Of a stretch of 64,000 nt of DNA, positions 8,112-16,195 are shown piece after piece. Position numbers and translations under genes: made by a program. The notes beneath the pieces were generated by a model. That model was not told where the DNA came from. It saw only the letters and a list, made by a program, of their open reading frames with translations, and searched no databases. The stretch lies in NCBI GenBank assembly GCA_965229695.1, contig OZ245921.1, positions 124,001 through 188,000 of the forward strand. Reading direction: 5' to 3'. The stretch's first letter is position 1, and the number at the start of each line of letters is the position of its first letter. This DNA is from JANSYL01 sp965229695 (GTDB lineage: Bacteria > Pseudomonadota > Alphaproteobacteria > Rhodobacterales > Rhodobacteraceae).

Positions 8112-8133
8112 CTTCATCTTTCCCAAAATACGC
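8112..8133 (+). repeat. Dispersed 22-bp motif, copy 2
   Basis: The stretch begins CTTCATCTTTCCCAAAATAC and lies in the phnJ-phnK spacer, just upstream of the phnK start on the opposite strand. It is 21/22 identical to the reverse-oriented copy at 15117-15138. Confidence 0.55.
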
Positions 8134-8179
8134 ACCGCACCATCGGCCCAACCGCGCCCAGCTGCGACCATCCCAGGCC

Positions 8180-8212
8180 CGGAAAACGCACGTTTTCCGT
8201 CCGGATTTCGCG
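8180..8212. repeat. Paired palindromes in the phnJ-phnK spacer
   Basis: CGGAAAACG (8180-8188) and CGTTTTCCG (8191-8199) are perfect inverted arms separated by CA. A second palindrome, TTCGCGCGAA, follows about 6 bp later inside an imperfect CGGAT/GTCCG dyad. In the phnJ-to-phnK RNA both can fold. They are likely mRNA stability or processing elements, or a REP-like repeat. There is no U-tract. Confidence 0.5.
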
Positions 8213-8227
8213 CGAAGTCCGCCCGCC

Positions 8228-9070
8228 TCATGCCGCCGCTCCCTCTGCCCGGCGGCTGGCGCAATAATCGGTGTCGGAACAGACAAACATCCGCCCGCCC
8301 TGGTCGTCGGTGATCACCTCGTCGAGATAGCTGTCCTCCGCCCCGCAAAGCGCACAAGGATGCGCGGCGCGCGACGGATCAAAAGGGTAATCCTCAAAAT
8401 CCAGGCTCACCACCTGGGTGTAGGGTGGCACCGCGTAAATCCGCTGCTCGCGCCCGGCCCCGAAAAGCTGAATGGCCGCAGATTCCAGCTTTGGATTGTC
8501 AAATTTCGGGATCGGCGATGGGTCCATCACATAGCGCCCCTCGACCGTCACCGGATAGGCATAGGCCGTCGCGATCTCACCATGTTGCGAGATATCTTCG
8601 TAAAGCTTCACATGCATCAGCCCGTATTCTTCCAAGGCGTGCATTTTGCGCGTTTCGGTCTCGCGCGGCTCCAGAAAGCGCAGCGGCTCGGGGATCGGCA
8701 CTTGATAAACCAGGATCTGCCCTTCGGTCAGGTCGGTTTCGGGGATGCGGTGGCGGGTCTGAATGACGCTTGCCTCCACCGTGTGTTCGGTCACCGCAAC
8801 CTCAGCGGTTTTTTCAAAAAACTTGCGGATCGACACGGCATTGGTGGTGTCATCCGCGCCTTGGTCGATCACCTTCAGCGTATCTTCAGGCGTTAGACAG
8901 GCCGCGCTGACCTGCACACCGCCCGTACCCCAGCCATAGGGCATCGGCATCTCACGGCTGGCAAAGGGCACCTGATAGCCGGGCACCGCCACCCCTTTGA
9001 GGATCGCGCGGCGGACCATGCGCTTGGTCTGTTCGTCGAGATAGGCGAAATTGTAATGGCTCTCGGTCAT
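8228..9070 (-). CDS. phnJ: Alpha-D-ribose 1-methylphosphonate 5-phosphate C-P lyase PhnJ
   Basis: A 280-aa radical-SAM-type enzyme that cleaves the carbon-phosphorus bond of ribose 1-alkylphosphonate 5-phosphate, giving the alkane and the cyclic ribose phosphate. The four conserved cysteines are all present with family spacing: C239, C242 and C264 (cluster ligands) and C270 (thiyl radical), two residues shifted from the E. coli numbering. The glycine proposed to carry a radical is the G31 equivalent, in VPGYQVPF. It overlaps the stop of phnI by 4 bp, indicating translational coupling. A palindrome-bearing gap separates it from phnK. Confidence 0.96.
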   Translation of the reverse strand: MTESHYNFAYLDEQTKRMVRRAILKGVAVPGYQVPFASREMPMPYGWGTGGVQVSAACLTPEDTLKVIDQGADDTTNAVSIRKFFEKTAEVAVTEHTVEASVIQTRHRIPETDLTEGQILVYQVPIPEPLRFLEPRETETRKMHALEEYGLMHVKLYEDISQHGEIATAYAYPVTVEGRYVMDPSPIPKFDNPKLESAAIQLFGAGREQRIYAVPPYTQVVSLDFEDYPFDPSRAAHPCALCGAEDSYLDEVITDDQGGRMFVCSDTDYCASRRAEGAAA

Positions 9071-10158
9071 TCCGCAGCCTCCTGCGTGGTGGCGGCCAAA
9101 GCTTCGGCGCGCAAACGGCGGATCAGTTCCAACTCAGCCTGGAAATCCACGTAATGGGGCAGTTTGATATGCTCCAAGAACCCGGTCGCCTGCACATTGT
9201 CGGAGTGGGACAGGACAAATTCTTCATCCTGGGCCGGCGCGCCCACATTGTCTTCGCCCAACTCTTCCCAGCGCAATGCGCGGTCGACCAAGGCCATGGA
9301 AATCGCCTTGCGTTCGGTTTGGCCAAAGACCAGCCCATAGCCACGGGTGAACTGCGGCGGCTCGGTTTTGGAGCCGGTGAATTGGTTGACCGTTTCGCAT
9401 TCGGTCACCGTCACCTCGCCCAATTCAATGGCAAAGCCAAGCTCGGGGATGTCCATCTCGACCGGTACTTTGCCGATGCGTAATTCGCCCACAAAGGGGT
9501 GGTTCCGCCCGTAACCGCGCTGCGTGGAATAGGCCATCGACAGCACAAACCCCTCATCCCCACGGGTCAGCGATTGCAGGCGCAAGGGGCGGTCAGCGGG
9601 GAAATCCAGCGGCTCTCGTGTCAGATCGCGGGGCGTGTCGTCGCCCGTCACCTCGGCCTGGATCAGATCCTCCCGCGCCAGGAAGGAGGTGACATGGGGC
9701 ACCGGCCCTGGCTCTGCCTCGGTTTTTGGTGCGGCCTCGGGTGCCTCACCCTCCGCCGCGAGGGCAAAATCCAACAGCCGGTGAGTGTAGTCAAAGGTTG
9801 GGCCCAGCACCTGCCCCCCGGGCAAGTCTTTGTAGGTGGCCGAGATACGGCGGTCACAGGCCATCTCTCCGGTATCGATGGGCGCGGTTGCCCCGAACCG
9901 TGGCAAGGTCGTGCGATAGGCGCGGATCAAAAACACCGCTTCAATCAGATCGCCACGCGCCTGTTTGATCGCCAGGGCGGCTAGGTCGGGGTCGTAAAGC
10001 GACCCCTCGGCCATGACGCGATTGACGGCCAGGGCAAGCTGTTCGCGGATTTGCGCAATCGACAGCTCAGAGACATCTTGGTCGCCGCGCCGTTCTTCGG
10101 CCAGCCAGCTATGCGCATTGTCGATGGCGCGTTCGCCCCCTTTGACGGCAACATACAT
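9067..10158 (-). CDS. phnI: C-P lyase core subunit PhnI
   Basis: A 363-aa subunit of the PhnGHIJ core. With ATP it displaces adenine to attach the phosphonate to ribose (ribose 1-methylphosphonate 5-triphosphate synthesis with PhnGHL). The family start MYVAVKGGERAIDNAHSWL is exact, and characteristic blocks such as YSTQRGYGRNHPFVGELR and GYGLVFGQTERKAISMALVDR are present. A low-complexity Glu/Ala/Pro insert lies near residues 135-155. It follows phnH by 3 bp and overlaps phnJ by 4 bp. Confidence 0.95.
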   Translation of the reverse strand: MYVAVKGGERAIDNAHSWLAEERRGDQDVSELSIAQIREQLALAVNRVMAEGSLYDPDLAALAIKQARGDLIEAVFLIRAYRTTLPRFGATAPIDTGEMACDRRISATYKDLPGGQVLGPTFDYTHRLLDFALAAEGEAPEAAPKTEAEPGPVPHVTSFLAREDLIQAEVTGDDTPRDLTREPLDFPADRPLRLQSLTRGDEGFVLSMAYSTQRGYGRNHPFVGELRIGKVPVEMDIPELGFAIELGEVTVTECETVNQFTGSKTEPPQFTRGYGLVFGQTERKAISMALVDRALRWEELGEDNVGAPAQDEEFVLSHSDNVQATGFLEHIKLPHYVDFQAELELIRRLRAEALAATTQEAAE

Positions 10159-10161
10159 CGG

Positions 10162-10731
10162 CTACCCCTCCACAATCGTGCTGCGCGGCACGCCAGCAAG
10201 ACGGCTGTCGCAGGTCAGGAAACTGTCAAACCCAAGTGGGAATTGGCGGCGATTGGCCTGGAACGCCGCCGGATCGGGCAGAGTCAGCCGGGCCATGTCT
10301 TTGATGCCGGGGCCACGCAGGGTTGCGCCCTCGGCCTCCAACACGGCGGTTTCGATGATCAAGGTGGCGGCCCGATCGGGGTATTCCGGCGTGCCGATGG
10401 CGAAACGGGCGACAGGGCTCAACGCCTCCCAGGTGCCCAGGGCAAACATCGCGTGTTCCGGCCCGACAAAGGGCGCTGCGGTGTGAAACGTCAGCCATGC
10501 GCGCAGCGCGTCATTGTCGTGGGACGGGGCTAGGTAAAGCGGCGTGGTGCTGTCGCAAAGCGTCAGCAACAGAACACCCGCCGCGACGGAACAGGGCGCG
10601 GGCGGCTGCGCGCCGGTGACCGTTTCGATGCGCCCGGGGCGCGCCATCGCCTCCAGCGCTGCACGAAAGGCACGCGCGGCTTGTTGTGGGGCGTTTTCAA
10701 AGCCGCCATCAAGCGTCAGTTGTTGGGTCAT
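10162..10731 (-). CDS. phnH: C-P lyase core subunit PhnH
   Basis: A 189-aa PhnH subunit of the C-P lyase core complex (PLP-transferase-like fold but without PLP chemistry). Recognisable family stretches are GGFENAPQQAARAFRAALEA near the N-terminus, MARPGRIETVTG, and FPLGFDSFLTCDSRLAGVPR at the C-terminus. The start overlaps the stop of phnG by 4 bp, and phnI begins 3 bp after its stop. Confidence 0.93.
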   Translation of the reverse strand: MTQQLTLDGGFENAPQQAARAFRAALEAMARPGRIETVTGAQPPAPCSVAAGVLLLTLCDSTTPLYLAPSHDNDALRAWLTFHTAAPFVGPEHAMFALGTWEALSPVARFAIGTPEYPDRAATLIIETAVLEAEGATLRGPGIKDMARLTLPDPAAFQANRRQFPLGFDSFLTCDSRLAGVPRSTIVEG

Positions 10732-11204
10732 GACTCCCCCCGAACCATGGTGAAAAACTCGACCTTTGTGGCGGCGGCCTTGGCGGCGCGATCCGCACGC
10801 TGCGCTTCCGCCCTTGCGCTCAGGGGCACTAGGATCGCGTCACTCAGATCTTGACCCAGCCCGGCCTCGCACAGCGCGTCGATCAAGGCGATGATCCGTG
10901 CGACCTCCTTATCTCGGCCCTGAATATGGCCGTGGCCCACGGTGCCGTCGGGCAAACGCACCGAACAGCGCGCGACCGTCATTTCGCCAAGGTTAAACGG
11001 CGCACCCACCGCGCCCGCCCGACCGCGCACCATCACCGCGCCGATCTCGGGCCCGCGCAGCACTGCGTGGTCTGGATCAGGCTGCCCGTTTCGATAAGCG
11101 GCCCAAAGGTCTTTGATATCCCCTGCGGGCGCCCGCGCCAGCAAGGACAGGCGCGCCTTGCGCGCCTCTTGATTGGGGGAAAGAGAAATGGCCGGATTCG
11201 ACAT
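10728..11204 (-). CDS. phnG: C-P lyase core subunit PhnG
   Basis: A 158-aa first subunit of the PhnGHIJ complex and first gene of the minus-strand operon. Family features are RKARLSLLARAPAGDI near residue 16, VMVRGRAGAVGAPFNLGEMTVARCSVRL and GHGHIQGRDKEVARIIALIDAL. Its promoter faces the divergent phnF gene across 99 bp of AT-rich DNA with an inverted repeat, so PhnF repression of phnG-N is likely. Confidence 0.93.
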   Translation of the reverse strand: MSNPAISLSPNQEARKARLSLLARAPAGDIKDLWAAYRNGQPDPDHAVLRGPEIGAVMVRGRAGAVGAPFNLGEMTVARCSVRLPDGTVGHGHIQGRDKEVARIIALIDALCEAGLGQDLSDAILVPLSARAEAQRADRAAKAAATKVEFFTMVRGES

Positions 11205-11226
11205 CTTGCCAGGTTGTCCATTTATT

Positions 11227-11250
11227 TATACAACTATACAAATTTTATAG
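11227..11250. promoter_or_regulatory. Candidate PhnF operator and phnG/phnF promoters
   Basis: The imperfect 17-bp dyad CTATACAAATTTTATAG (11234-11250) and two direct TATACAA units (11227-11233 and 11235-11241) lie in an AT-rich gap between phnG and phnF. TATA-rich hexamers suitable as -10 boxes overlap the dyad. The position suits an autoregulatory HutC-type repressor. Confidence 0.5.
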
Positions 11251-11303
11251 ACAGGCTGCGCAACCGGGCGCAAGCCCTGTTGCGTGAAGATTTGGTGACA
11301 GAC

Positions 11304-12014
11304 ATGGGACGATCCCCGCTTTGGACCGCGATCCTTGAAACGCTGAGCGATGAAATCGCGCGGGGCCAATACCGCCCCGGCGATCGGCTGCCGACCGAGG
11401 CGCAACTGGCCGACCGCTTTAGCGTGAACCGGCACACGGTACGGCGGGCGTTGGCCGCGCTGTCCGAGGCTGGGACGGTGCAATCGCGCCGTGGCGCGGG
11501 CGTGTTTGTGCGCCATCAGCCCACCGCCTATCCCATCGGGCGGCGCGTGCGGTATCACCAAAACCTCGAAGCTGCGGGCCGCGTGCCAGCAAAGCGCATT
11601 CTGCGCCTGGAAACCCGCAGCGCCGATGACAAAGAGGCCGAGGCGCTGGCCTTGGCCGCCGGTACGCAGGTCCATGTCTATGAGGGGTTAAGCTTGGCGG
11701 ATGAGGTGAAAATCGCCGTCTTTCGATCGGTGTTTCCCGCCGAGCGCTTTCCCGACATGCTGACGGCCCTGACCGAAACCCGCTCGGTCACAGCCGCCTT
11801 CGCCGCCCATGGGGTGATGGATTACACCCGCGCCTCCACCGAAGTGACGGCAAAGCGCGCCTCACCCACCATGGCCGCACAATTGGACCTGTCCCCCGGC
11901 GATCCGGTGCTGCGCACGGTCGGCGTCAATATCGACCCAAATGGCAAGCCGGTGGAATACGGGCGATCCTGGTTTGCGGGCGACCGGGTGGCTTTGGCGC
12001 TAGGGGAAAGCTAA
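11304..12014 (+). CDS. phnF: GntR/HutC-family regulator PhnF
   Basis: A 236-aa transcriptional repressor of the HutC subfamily, the usual regulator beside C-P lyase operons. The N-terminal winged helix covers about residues 1-75 (QYRPGDRLPTEAQLADRFSV and NRHTVRRALAALSEAG). The UTRA ligand-binding domain occupies the rest, ending VEYGRSWFAGDRVALAL. The ATG at 11304 matches the family start. The open frame to 10851 runs antisense through phnG and is rejected. GTG at 11295 is possible. It is divergent from phnG across a putative operator and probably autoregulated. Confidence 0.87.
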   Translation: MGRSPLWTAILETLSDEIARGQYRPGDRLPTEAQLADRFSVNRHTVRRALAALSEAGTVQSRRGAGVFVRHQPTAYPIGRRVRYHQNLEAAGRVPAKRILRLETRSADDKEAEALALAAGTQVHVYEGLSLADEVKIAVFRSVFPAERFPDMLTALTETRSVTAAFAAHGVMDYTRASTEVTAKRASPTMAAQLDLSPGDPVLRTVGVNIDPNGKPVEYGRSWFAGDRVALALGES

Positions 12015-12119
12015 CGCCCAGCCCAAACCGGGCATTTTCGTCAAAAAACCAACCACCTCAGCGGGCGGATTTGCCTAATCCGCCTTGACAATTCGCGTCG
12101 CAGCCCTCTATTTCGCAGC

Positions 12120-12142
12120 ATTGGTAAATTTATTTTACCAAT
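12120..12142. promoter_or_regulatory. Perfect operator-like dyad upstream of lldD
   Basis: ATTGGTAAA (12120-12128) and TTTACCAAT (12134-12142) are perfect 9-bp inverted arms around a 5-bp spacer, 38 bp before the lldD ATG. The TGGT/ACCA ends recall GntR/FadR-type operators such as LldR sites, though the centre is longer than in those. The regulator is not adjacent unless PhnF is involved. Confidence 0.6.
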
Positions 12143-12179
12143 TAGGGAGATTGCAGCGCGCGAACGAGGGGAGGTCACG

Positions 12180-13340
12180 ATGGGACTTCAGGACTGCCAT
12201 AATTTTCAGGATTTCCGAAAGCTGGCCAAACGGCGGCTACCGGGGCCGATCTTTCACTATATCGACGGTGCCGCCGACGATGAGATCACTTATCGCCGGA
12301 ACACGACCGCCTTTGATGATGTCGATCTAGTCCCCAATGTGCTTGCCGGGGTGGAAGAGGTCGACATGTCGGTCGAGGTGATGGGCCAAAAGCTAGACAT
12401 GCCGATCTATTGCGCGCCCACCGCGTTGCAGCGCCTGTTCCACCACGAAGGTGAACGCGCCGTGGCCAAAGCCGCCAGCAAGCATGGGACCATGTTTGGG
12501 GTGTCGTCACTGGCGACCGTGACCGTGGAAGAGATCGAAAAGATCGCGCCCGGCCCGAAGATGTTTCAGTTCTACTTCCACAAGGATCGCGGCCTGAACG
12601 ACGCGCTTTTGGAACGCGCGCGGGCGGCAAATTTCAACGTTATGGCGCTGACCGTGGATACCATCACCGGCGGCAACCGCGAGCGGGACTTGCGTACCGG
12701 TTTCACCTCGCCGCCGAAATTGACGCCTTCGTCGCTGCTGAGCTTTGCGACCCATCCGATGTGGGCGTGGAATTTCCTGACCAAAGAGAAATTCGACATG
12801 CCGCATCTGTCGGGCCATGTCAGCGCGGGCACCAACCTGGCGGTTTCGGTCGGGGATTACTTTTCGACAATGCTGGATCAGTCGATGAACTGGGACGATG
12901 CCGAAAAGCTTTGCGCCCAATGGAACGGTCAGTTCGCGCTCAAGGGTATCATGTCGGTAGAAGACGCCAAACGCGCGGTCGATATCGGCTGCACCGGCAT
13001 TATGGTGTCGAACCATGGGGGGCGGCAATTGGATGGCAGCCGCGCACCTTTTGATCAGTTGGCCGAGATTTGTGACGCCGTGGGCGACAAGATCGACGTG
13101 ATTTGCGAAGGCGGCATTCAGCGCGGCACCCATGTGATGAAAGCGCTGAGCGTTGGGGCCAAGGCCTGTTCGGGCGGGCGGCTTTACCTATATGCGCTGG
13201 CCGCCGCCGGTCAGGCCGGGGTCGAACGCGCGCTTGGCAATCTGCGCACCGAGATAGAACGAGATATGAAGCTGATGGGCGTCACCAAGCTGGACCAACT
13301 CAGCCGTGACAACCTGCGCTGGCGCAACCAAGCCGCGTAA
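12180..13340 (+). CDS. lldD: L-lactate dehydrogenase (FMN-dependent alpha-hydroxy-acid oxidase family)
   Basis: A 386-aa FMN enzyme oxidising L-lactate to pyruvate and passing electrons to the quinone pool. Family motifs are FHYIDGAADDEITYRRN (active-site Tyr near residue 27), ALTVDTITGGNRERDLRTGF, the lysine-bearing FALKGI and the catalytic SNHGGRQLDG. The late phosphate-binding region reads SGGRLYLYALAAAGQAGV in place of the more common IGRPFLYGLA. GAGGGGAGG precedes the ATG. It is first in an operon with the D-lactate dehydrogenase 36 bp downstream, behind a strong dyad operator. Another 2-hydroxy acid as substrate cannot be excluded. Confidence 0.85.
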   Translation: MGLQDCHNFQDFRKLAKRRLPGPIFHYIDGAADDEITYRRNTTAFDDVDLVPNVLAGVEEVDMSVEVMGQKLDMPIYCAPTALQRLFHHEGERAVAKAASKHGTMFGVSSLATVTVEEIEKIAPGPKMFQFYFHKDRGLNDALLERARAANFNVMALTVDTITGGNRERDLRTGFTSPPKLTPSSLLSFATHPMWAWNFLTKEKFDMPHLSGHVSAGTNLAVSVGDYFSTMLDQSMNWDDAEKLCAQWNGQFALKGIMSVEDAKRAVDIGCTGIMVSNHGGRQLDGSRAPFDQLAEICDAVGDKIDVICEGGIQRGTHVMKALSVGAKACSGGRLYLYALAAAGQAGVERALGNLRTEIERDMKLMGVTKLDQLSRDNLRWRNQAA

Positions 13341-13376
13341 ATCTTAGAGTAGCGCTTAACCAGAACGGAGCTTTTG

Positions 13377-15068
13377 ATGACCGATCACAACCGAACTCTC
13401 ATCGCGGAGCTTCAGAAAATTGTGGGGCGGCGCTACGTCATCACCAATCCGAAATCGATGGAGCGGTTCTGCAAAGGCTATCGGTCAGGCGGTGGCCCGG
13501 CCCTGGCCGTGATCCGGCCCGGCACGCTGTTGGAGCAATGGAAGGCGCTGCAGGCGATCGTGGCCGCCGATAAGATCGTGATCATGCAGGCGGCCAATAC
13601 CGGGCTGACCGAAGGTTCCACCCCCAATGGCACCTATGATCGGGATACCGTGATCCTAAGCACCAATCGCATGGATCAGTTGCAGGTACTGCAAGATGGG
13701 CGACAGGTGCTGAGTTTTCCGGGCGCGACTCTGTTTGCGCTGGAAAAGCTGCTGGGGCCGCTGAATCGCCTGCCGCATTCGGTAATCGGTTCATCCTGCA
13801 TCGGGGCATCGATCATTGGTGGGGTCTGCAACAACTCGGGCGGGTCGCTGATCGAACGTGGACCATCTTATACCGAGTTGTCGCTTTATGCGCAGATCAC
13901 CGGTGATGGGCGGTTGGAACTGGTGAATCATCTGGGCATCGATTTGGGGGACGATCCCGAAACGATCCTGACCCGGCTGCAAAACGGCGATTACAGCGAC
14001 AGCGATGTGGCCGACAGCAATGCCAAGGCTTCGGACACCGAGTACCACCGCCGCGTGCGCGCCGTGGATGAGGCGACACCAGCGCGATTTAACGCCGACA
14101 CCAGACGGCTTTATGAAAGCGCGGGCTGTGCGGGCAAGCTGGCGGTGTTTGCCGTGCGCTTGGATACCTATCCGATGAATGAGGCCGAGCAGGTCTTTTA
14201 CCTCGGCACCAATGACACCGATGTCTTTACCCGATTGCGGCGCGATATTTTGAAGGATTTCAAAACCTTGCCGGTTTCGGGTGAGTATATGCACGCTGAA
14301 GCCTATGACATCTCGAAATCGCATGGCAAAGACACGCTGGTGATGATCGACAAGCTGGGCACCGACCGGTTGCCTGCGATTTTTGCGTTGAAAGGCTGGT
14401 TTGACGCGCGGCTCAACAAGCTGCCGATCCTGCCAAAAAATCTGATCGACCGGATGATGCAGGGGATCAGCAAGATCTGGCCCAATGCCCTGCCGAAACG
14501 CATGGAGGCGTTTCGCGACCGGTTTGAGCATCACCTGATCCTGAAAATGCGCGATGGCGGGATTGCCGAGGCCGAGGCGTATTTGACCGAGCATTTTGAC
14601 GGGCAAAACGCCGATTGGTTCGCCTGCACCCCACGCGAGGGCAAAATCGCAGGCCTCCACCGCTTTGCCGCCGCAGGGGCCGCGGTGCGCTATCAAGCCG
14701 TCAATGAGGCACGGGTCGCCGATATCCTGGCGCTCGACATCGCGCTGCGGCGCAACGACACCGATTGGTTCGAGGTTCTGCCCCCGGATGTGGAGGAAGG
14801 GATCAGCCACAAGCTTTATTACGGGCATTTCTTCTGCCACGTGCTGCATCAGGATTACGTGGTGAAGAAAGGGTTTGACCCGAAGGCTTTGAAGGCGCGG
14901 ATGCTGGAAATTCTGGATCAGCGCGGGGCACGTTATCCGGCCGAGCATAATGTGGGCCATCTTTATGCCGCGACCGAGGAACAGGCCGAATTCTATAAAT
15001 GCTGCGACCCGACCAACAGCCTGAACCCCGGCATCGGCAAAATGTCGAAGCATAAGCATTACGCCTAA
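13377..15068 (+). CDS. dld: D-lactate dehydrogenase (quinone), Dld type
   Basis: A 563-aa FAD-linked membrane-associated D-lactate dehydrogenase, close in length to the E. coli Dld. It has an N-terminal PCMH FAD domain (QAANTGLTEGSTPNG; HSVIGSSCIGASIIGGVCNNSGGSL), then the Dld membrane-binding domain, and a C-terminal histidine-rich end (YYGHFFCHVLHQDYVVKKG; PAEHNVGHLYAA). It starts at the ATG following ACGGAG; the TTG one codon earlier is less likely. With lldD it lets the cell use both lactate isomers. Transcription ends at the hairpin at 15140. Confidence 0.92.
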   Translation: MTDHNRTLIAELQKIVGRRYVITNPKSMERFCKGYRSGGGPALAVIRPGTLLEQWKALQAIVAADKIVIMQAANTGLTEGSTPNGTYDRDTVILSTNRMDQLQVLQDGRQVLSFPGATLFALEKLLGPLNRLPHSVIGSSCIGASIIGGVCNNSGGSLIERGPSYTELSLYAQITGDGRLELVNHLGIDLGDDPETILTRLQNGDYSDSDVADSNAKASDTEYHRRVRAVDEATPARFNADTRRLYESAGCAGKLAVFAVRLDTYPMNEAEQVFYLGTNDTDVFTRLRRDILKDFKTLPVSGEYMHAEAYDISKSHGKDTLVMIDKLGTDRLPAIFALKGWFDARLNKLPILPKNLIDRMMQGISKIWPNALPKRMEAFRDRFEHHLILKMRDGGIAEAEAYLTEHFDGQNADWFACTPREGKIAGLHRFAAAGAAVRYQAVNEARVADILALDIALRRNDTDWFEVLPPDVEEGISHKLYYGHFFCHVLHQDYVVKKGFDPKALKARMLEILDQRGARYPAEHNVGHLYAATEEQAEFYKCCDPTNSLNPGIGKMSKHKHYA

Positions 15069-15116
15069 GAGGTTGCGCCGCCAACGCGTCGGCGCAGGTT
15101 TGAGCGGGCGTATTTT

Positions 15117-15138
15117 GCGTATTTTTGGAAAGATGAAG
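15117..15138 (-). repeat. Dispersed 22-bp motif, copy 3 (reverse orientation)
   Basis: The reverse complement begins CTTCATCTTTCCAAAAATAC, 21/22 identical to copy 2. It lies directly before the terminator hairpin in the gap between converging genes. Confidence 0.55.
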
Positions 15139-15139
15139 G

Positions 15140-15175
15140 ACACAAGGCGCGCCGATCCGATGGCGCGCCTTGTGT
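15140..15175. terminator. Strong bidirectional terminator hairpin
   Basis: Perfect 14-bp arms ACACAAGGCGCGCC (15140-15153) and GGCGCGCCTTGTGT (15162-15175) surround an 8-nt loop. T-containing sequence follows on the plus side. It sits between the converging dld and bicupin genes and can serve both. Confidence 0.85.
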
Positions 15176-15203
15176 GTTTCGTGGATTACTGTTTTACCCG
15201 CGC

Positions 15204-16184
15204 CTAGCCGATCCAGGTGGCCCCGGCGGGATCCTCGGTGGCCGTGACGCGGTAGAGGCTGGCCTCCCCGGTCATGGCGGGGGCAAGGGCATAGGTTTCG
15301 CCTGGATAGAGCATCACCGTGTCGCCGCCGTTGAGCACGCGGGTGCCATTGTCGGTGGTCAAGGTCCAATGCCCGCGCACCGGCATCAGCACGCTGTGGT
15401 GATCCGGCGTTTGGGTTGTTTCGAGCAGTGAGCCACGGGTCAGGAAATCGACCGTGAAACCAGGGCGGTCTTGCAACATCGCATCGGGGCCGATCACCCT
15501 GGCAGGGCCTGTTTTGGCAAGCGCCATGAGATCCCAATAGCGCGCGACATAATCTCGGACCACAGCCGATACCGGTACCTCAGGGAAGGCTTTGAGCTGC
15601 GTCTCATCAAGGAGGGGCATGGGCCCCACCCCAACGGGCAGGGATTGGCCCTGCTTGCTGTCGTAAAGCACGCCGTTTTCACCCAGGATCAAACCATGGG
15701 CTTGAGCCTCTTCGATCACTTGCGGTGCCCAGGTGACGCCACCACCGGCATCGTCGCCGCCTAGGATCGCCATGATCATTCCGTAATCGGTGCCGATGTT
15801 TTCAAAGCCCCGGAAGATGCCAGTTGGGATGTTGAAAATATCACCTTCTTCTAGAACAACTTCGCCAGCGTCACCCCAACGGCCCCAGAAGAACCGCCAG
15901 CGACCTTTGAGGACAAAGAAAACCTCGGCTGTCGTATGGGAATGCAGCGAGTTCCGGCATTTCGGCGGTTGACCGGCCGCGCCGATGTTAAAGCCGGGCG
16001 TCTCGGCGATATGCACGTGTTGATCCGGGCTTTCAGAAACGCCGCCGCCAATGATGGTGAAGTTTTCCTTTTGGTCCGAACCCGGCGTGTGGGCGTCGAT
16101 AAAGGCTGTCTTGCAGGGACGAAGCTCTCCATACCGTACGATGCGGTCGTCGAACGAAAGCTGAGGTCGGGTGTTTAAGGTCAT
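15204..16184 (-). CDS. Bicupin protein next to the HpsN-like gene
   Basis: A 326-aa protein with two cupin domains. The N-terminal one (about residues 70-140) carries HSHTTAEVFFVLKGRWRF with likely metal ligands and EEGDIFNIPTGIFRGFEN. The C-terminal one (about residues 250-315) carries HHSVLMPVRGHW and NGGDTVMLYPGETYAL but lacks an obvious metal triad, suggesting one catalytic and one structural half. The ATG follows GGGGG. It starts 11 bp after the stop of the HisD-family gene, so the two are almost surely co-transcribed. No reaction can be assigned; gentisate-dioxygenase-like bicupins are a remote analogy. Confidence 0.6.
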   Translation of the reverse strand: MTLNTRPQLSFDDRIVRYGELRPCKTAFIDAHTPGSDQKENFTIIGGGVSESPDQHVHIAETPGFNIGAAGQPPKCRNSLHSHTTAEVFFVLKGRWRFFWGRWGDAGEVVLEEGDIFNIPTGIFRGFENIGTDYGMIMAILGGDDAGGGVTWAPQVIEEAQAHGLILGENGVLYDSKQGQSLPVGVGPMPLLDETQLKAFPEVPVSAVVRDYVARYWDLMALAKTGPARVIGPDAMLQDRPGFTVDFLTRGSLLETTQTPDHHSVLMPVRGHWTLTTDNGTRVLNGGDTVMLYPGETYALAPAMTGEASLYRVTATEDPAGATWIG

Positions 16185-16195
16185 GACCCGACCCC

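Noticed and set aside
10851..11303. N-terminal extension of phnF
   Set aside because: It would run antisense through phnG and the operator region; the winged helix begins right at ATG 11304.
12015..12040. Terminator after phnF (GCCC/GGGC hairpin)
   Set aside because: The stem is only about 4 bp with no U-tract, too weak to claim.
13791..15143. Minus-strand ORF of 450 codons opposite dld
   Set aside because: Antisense to a well-matched D-lactate dehydrogenase and composed of shadow-type sequence.
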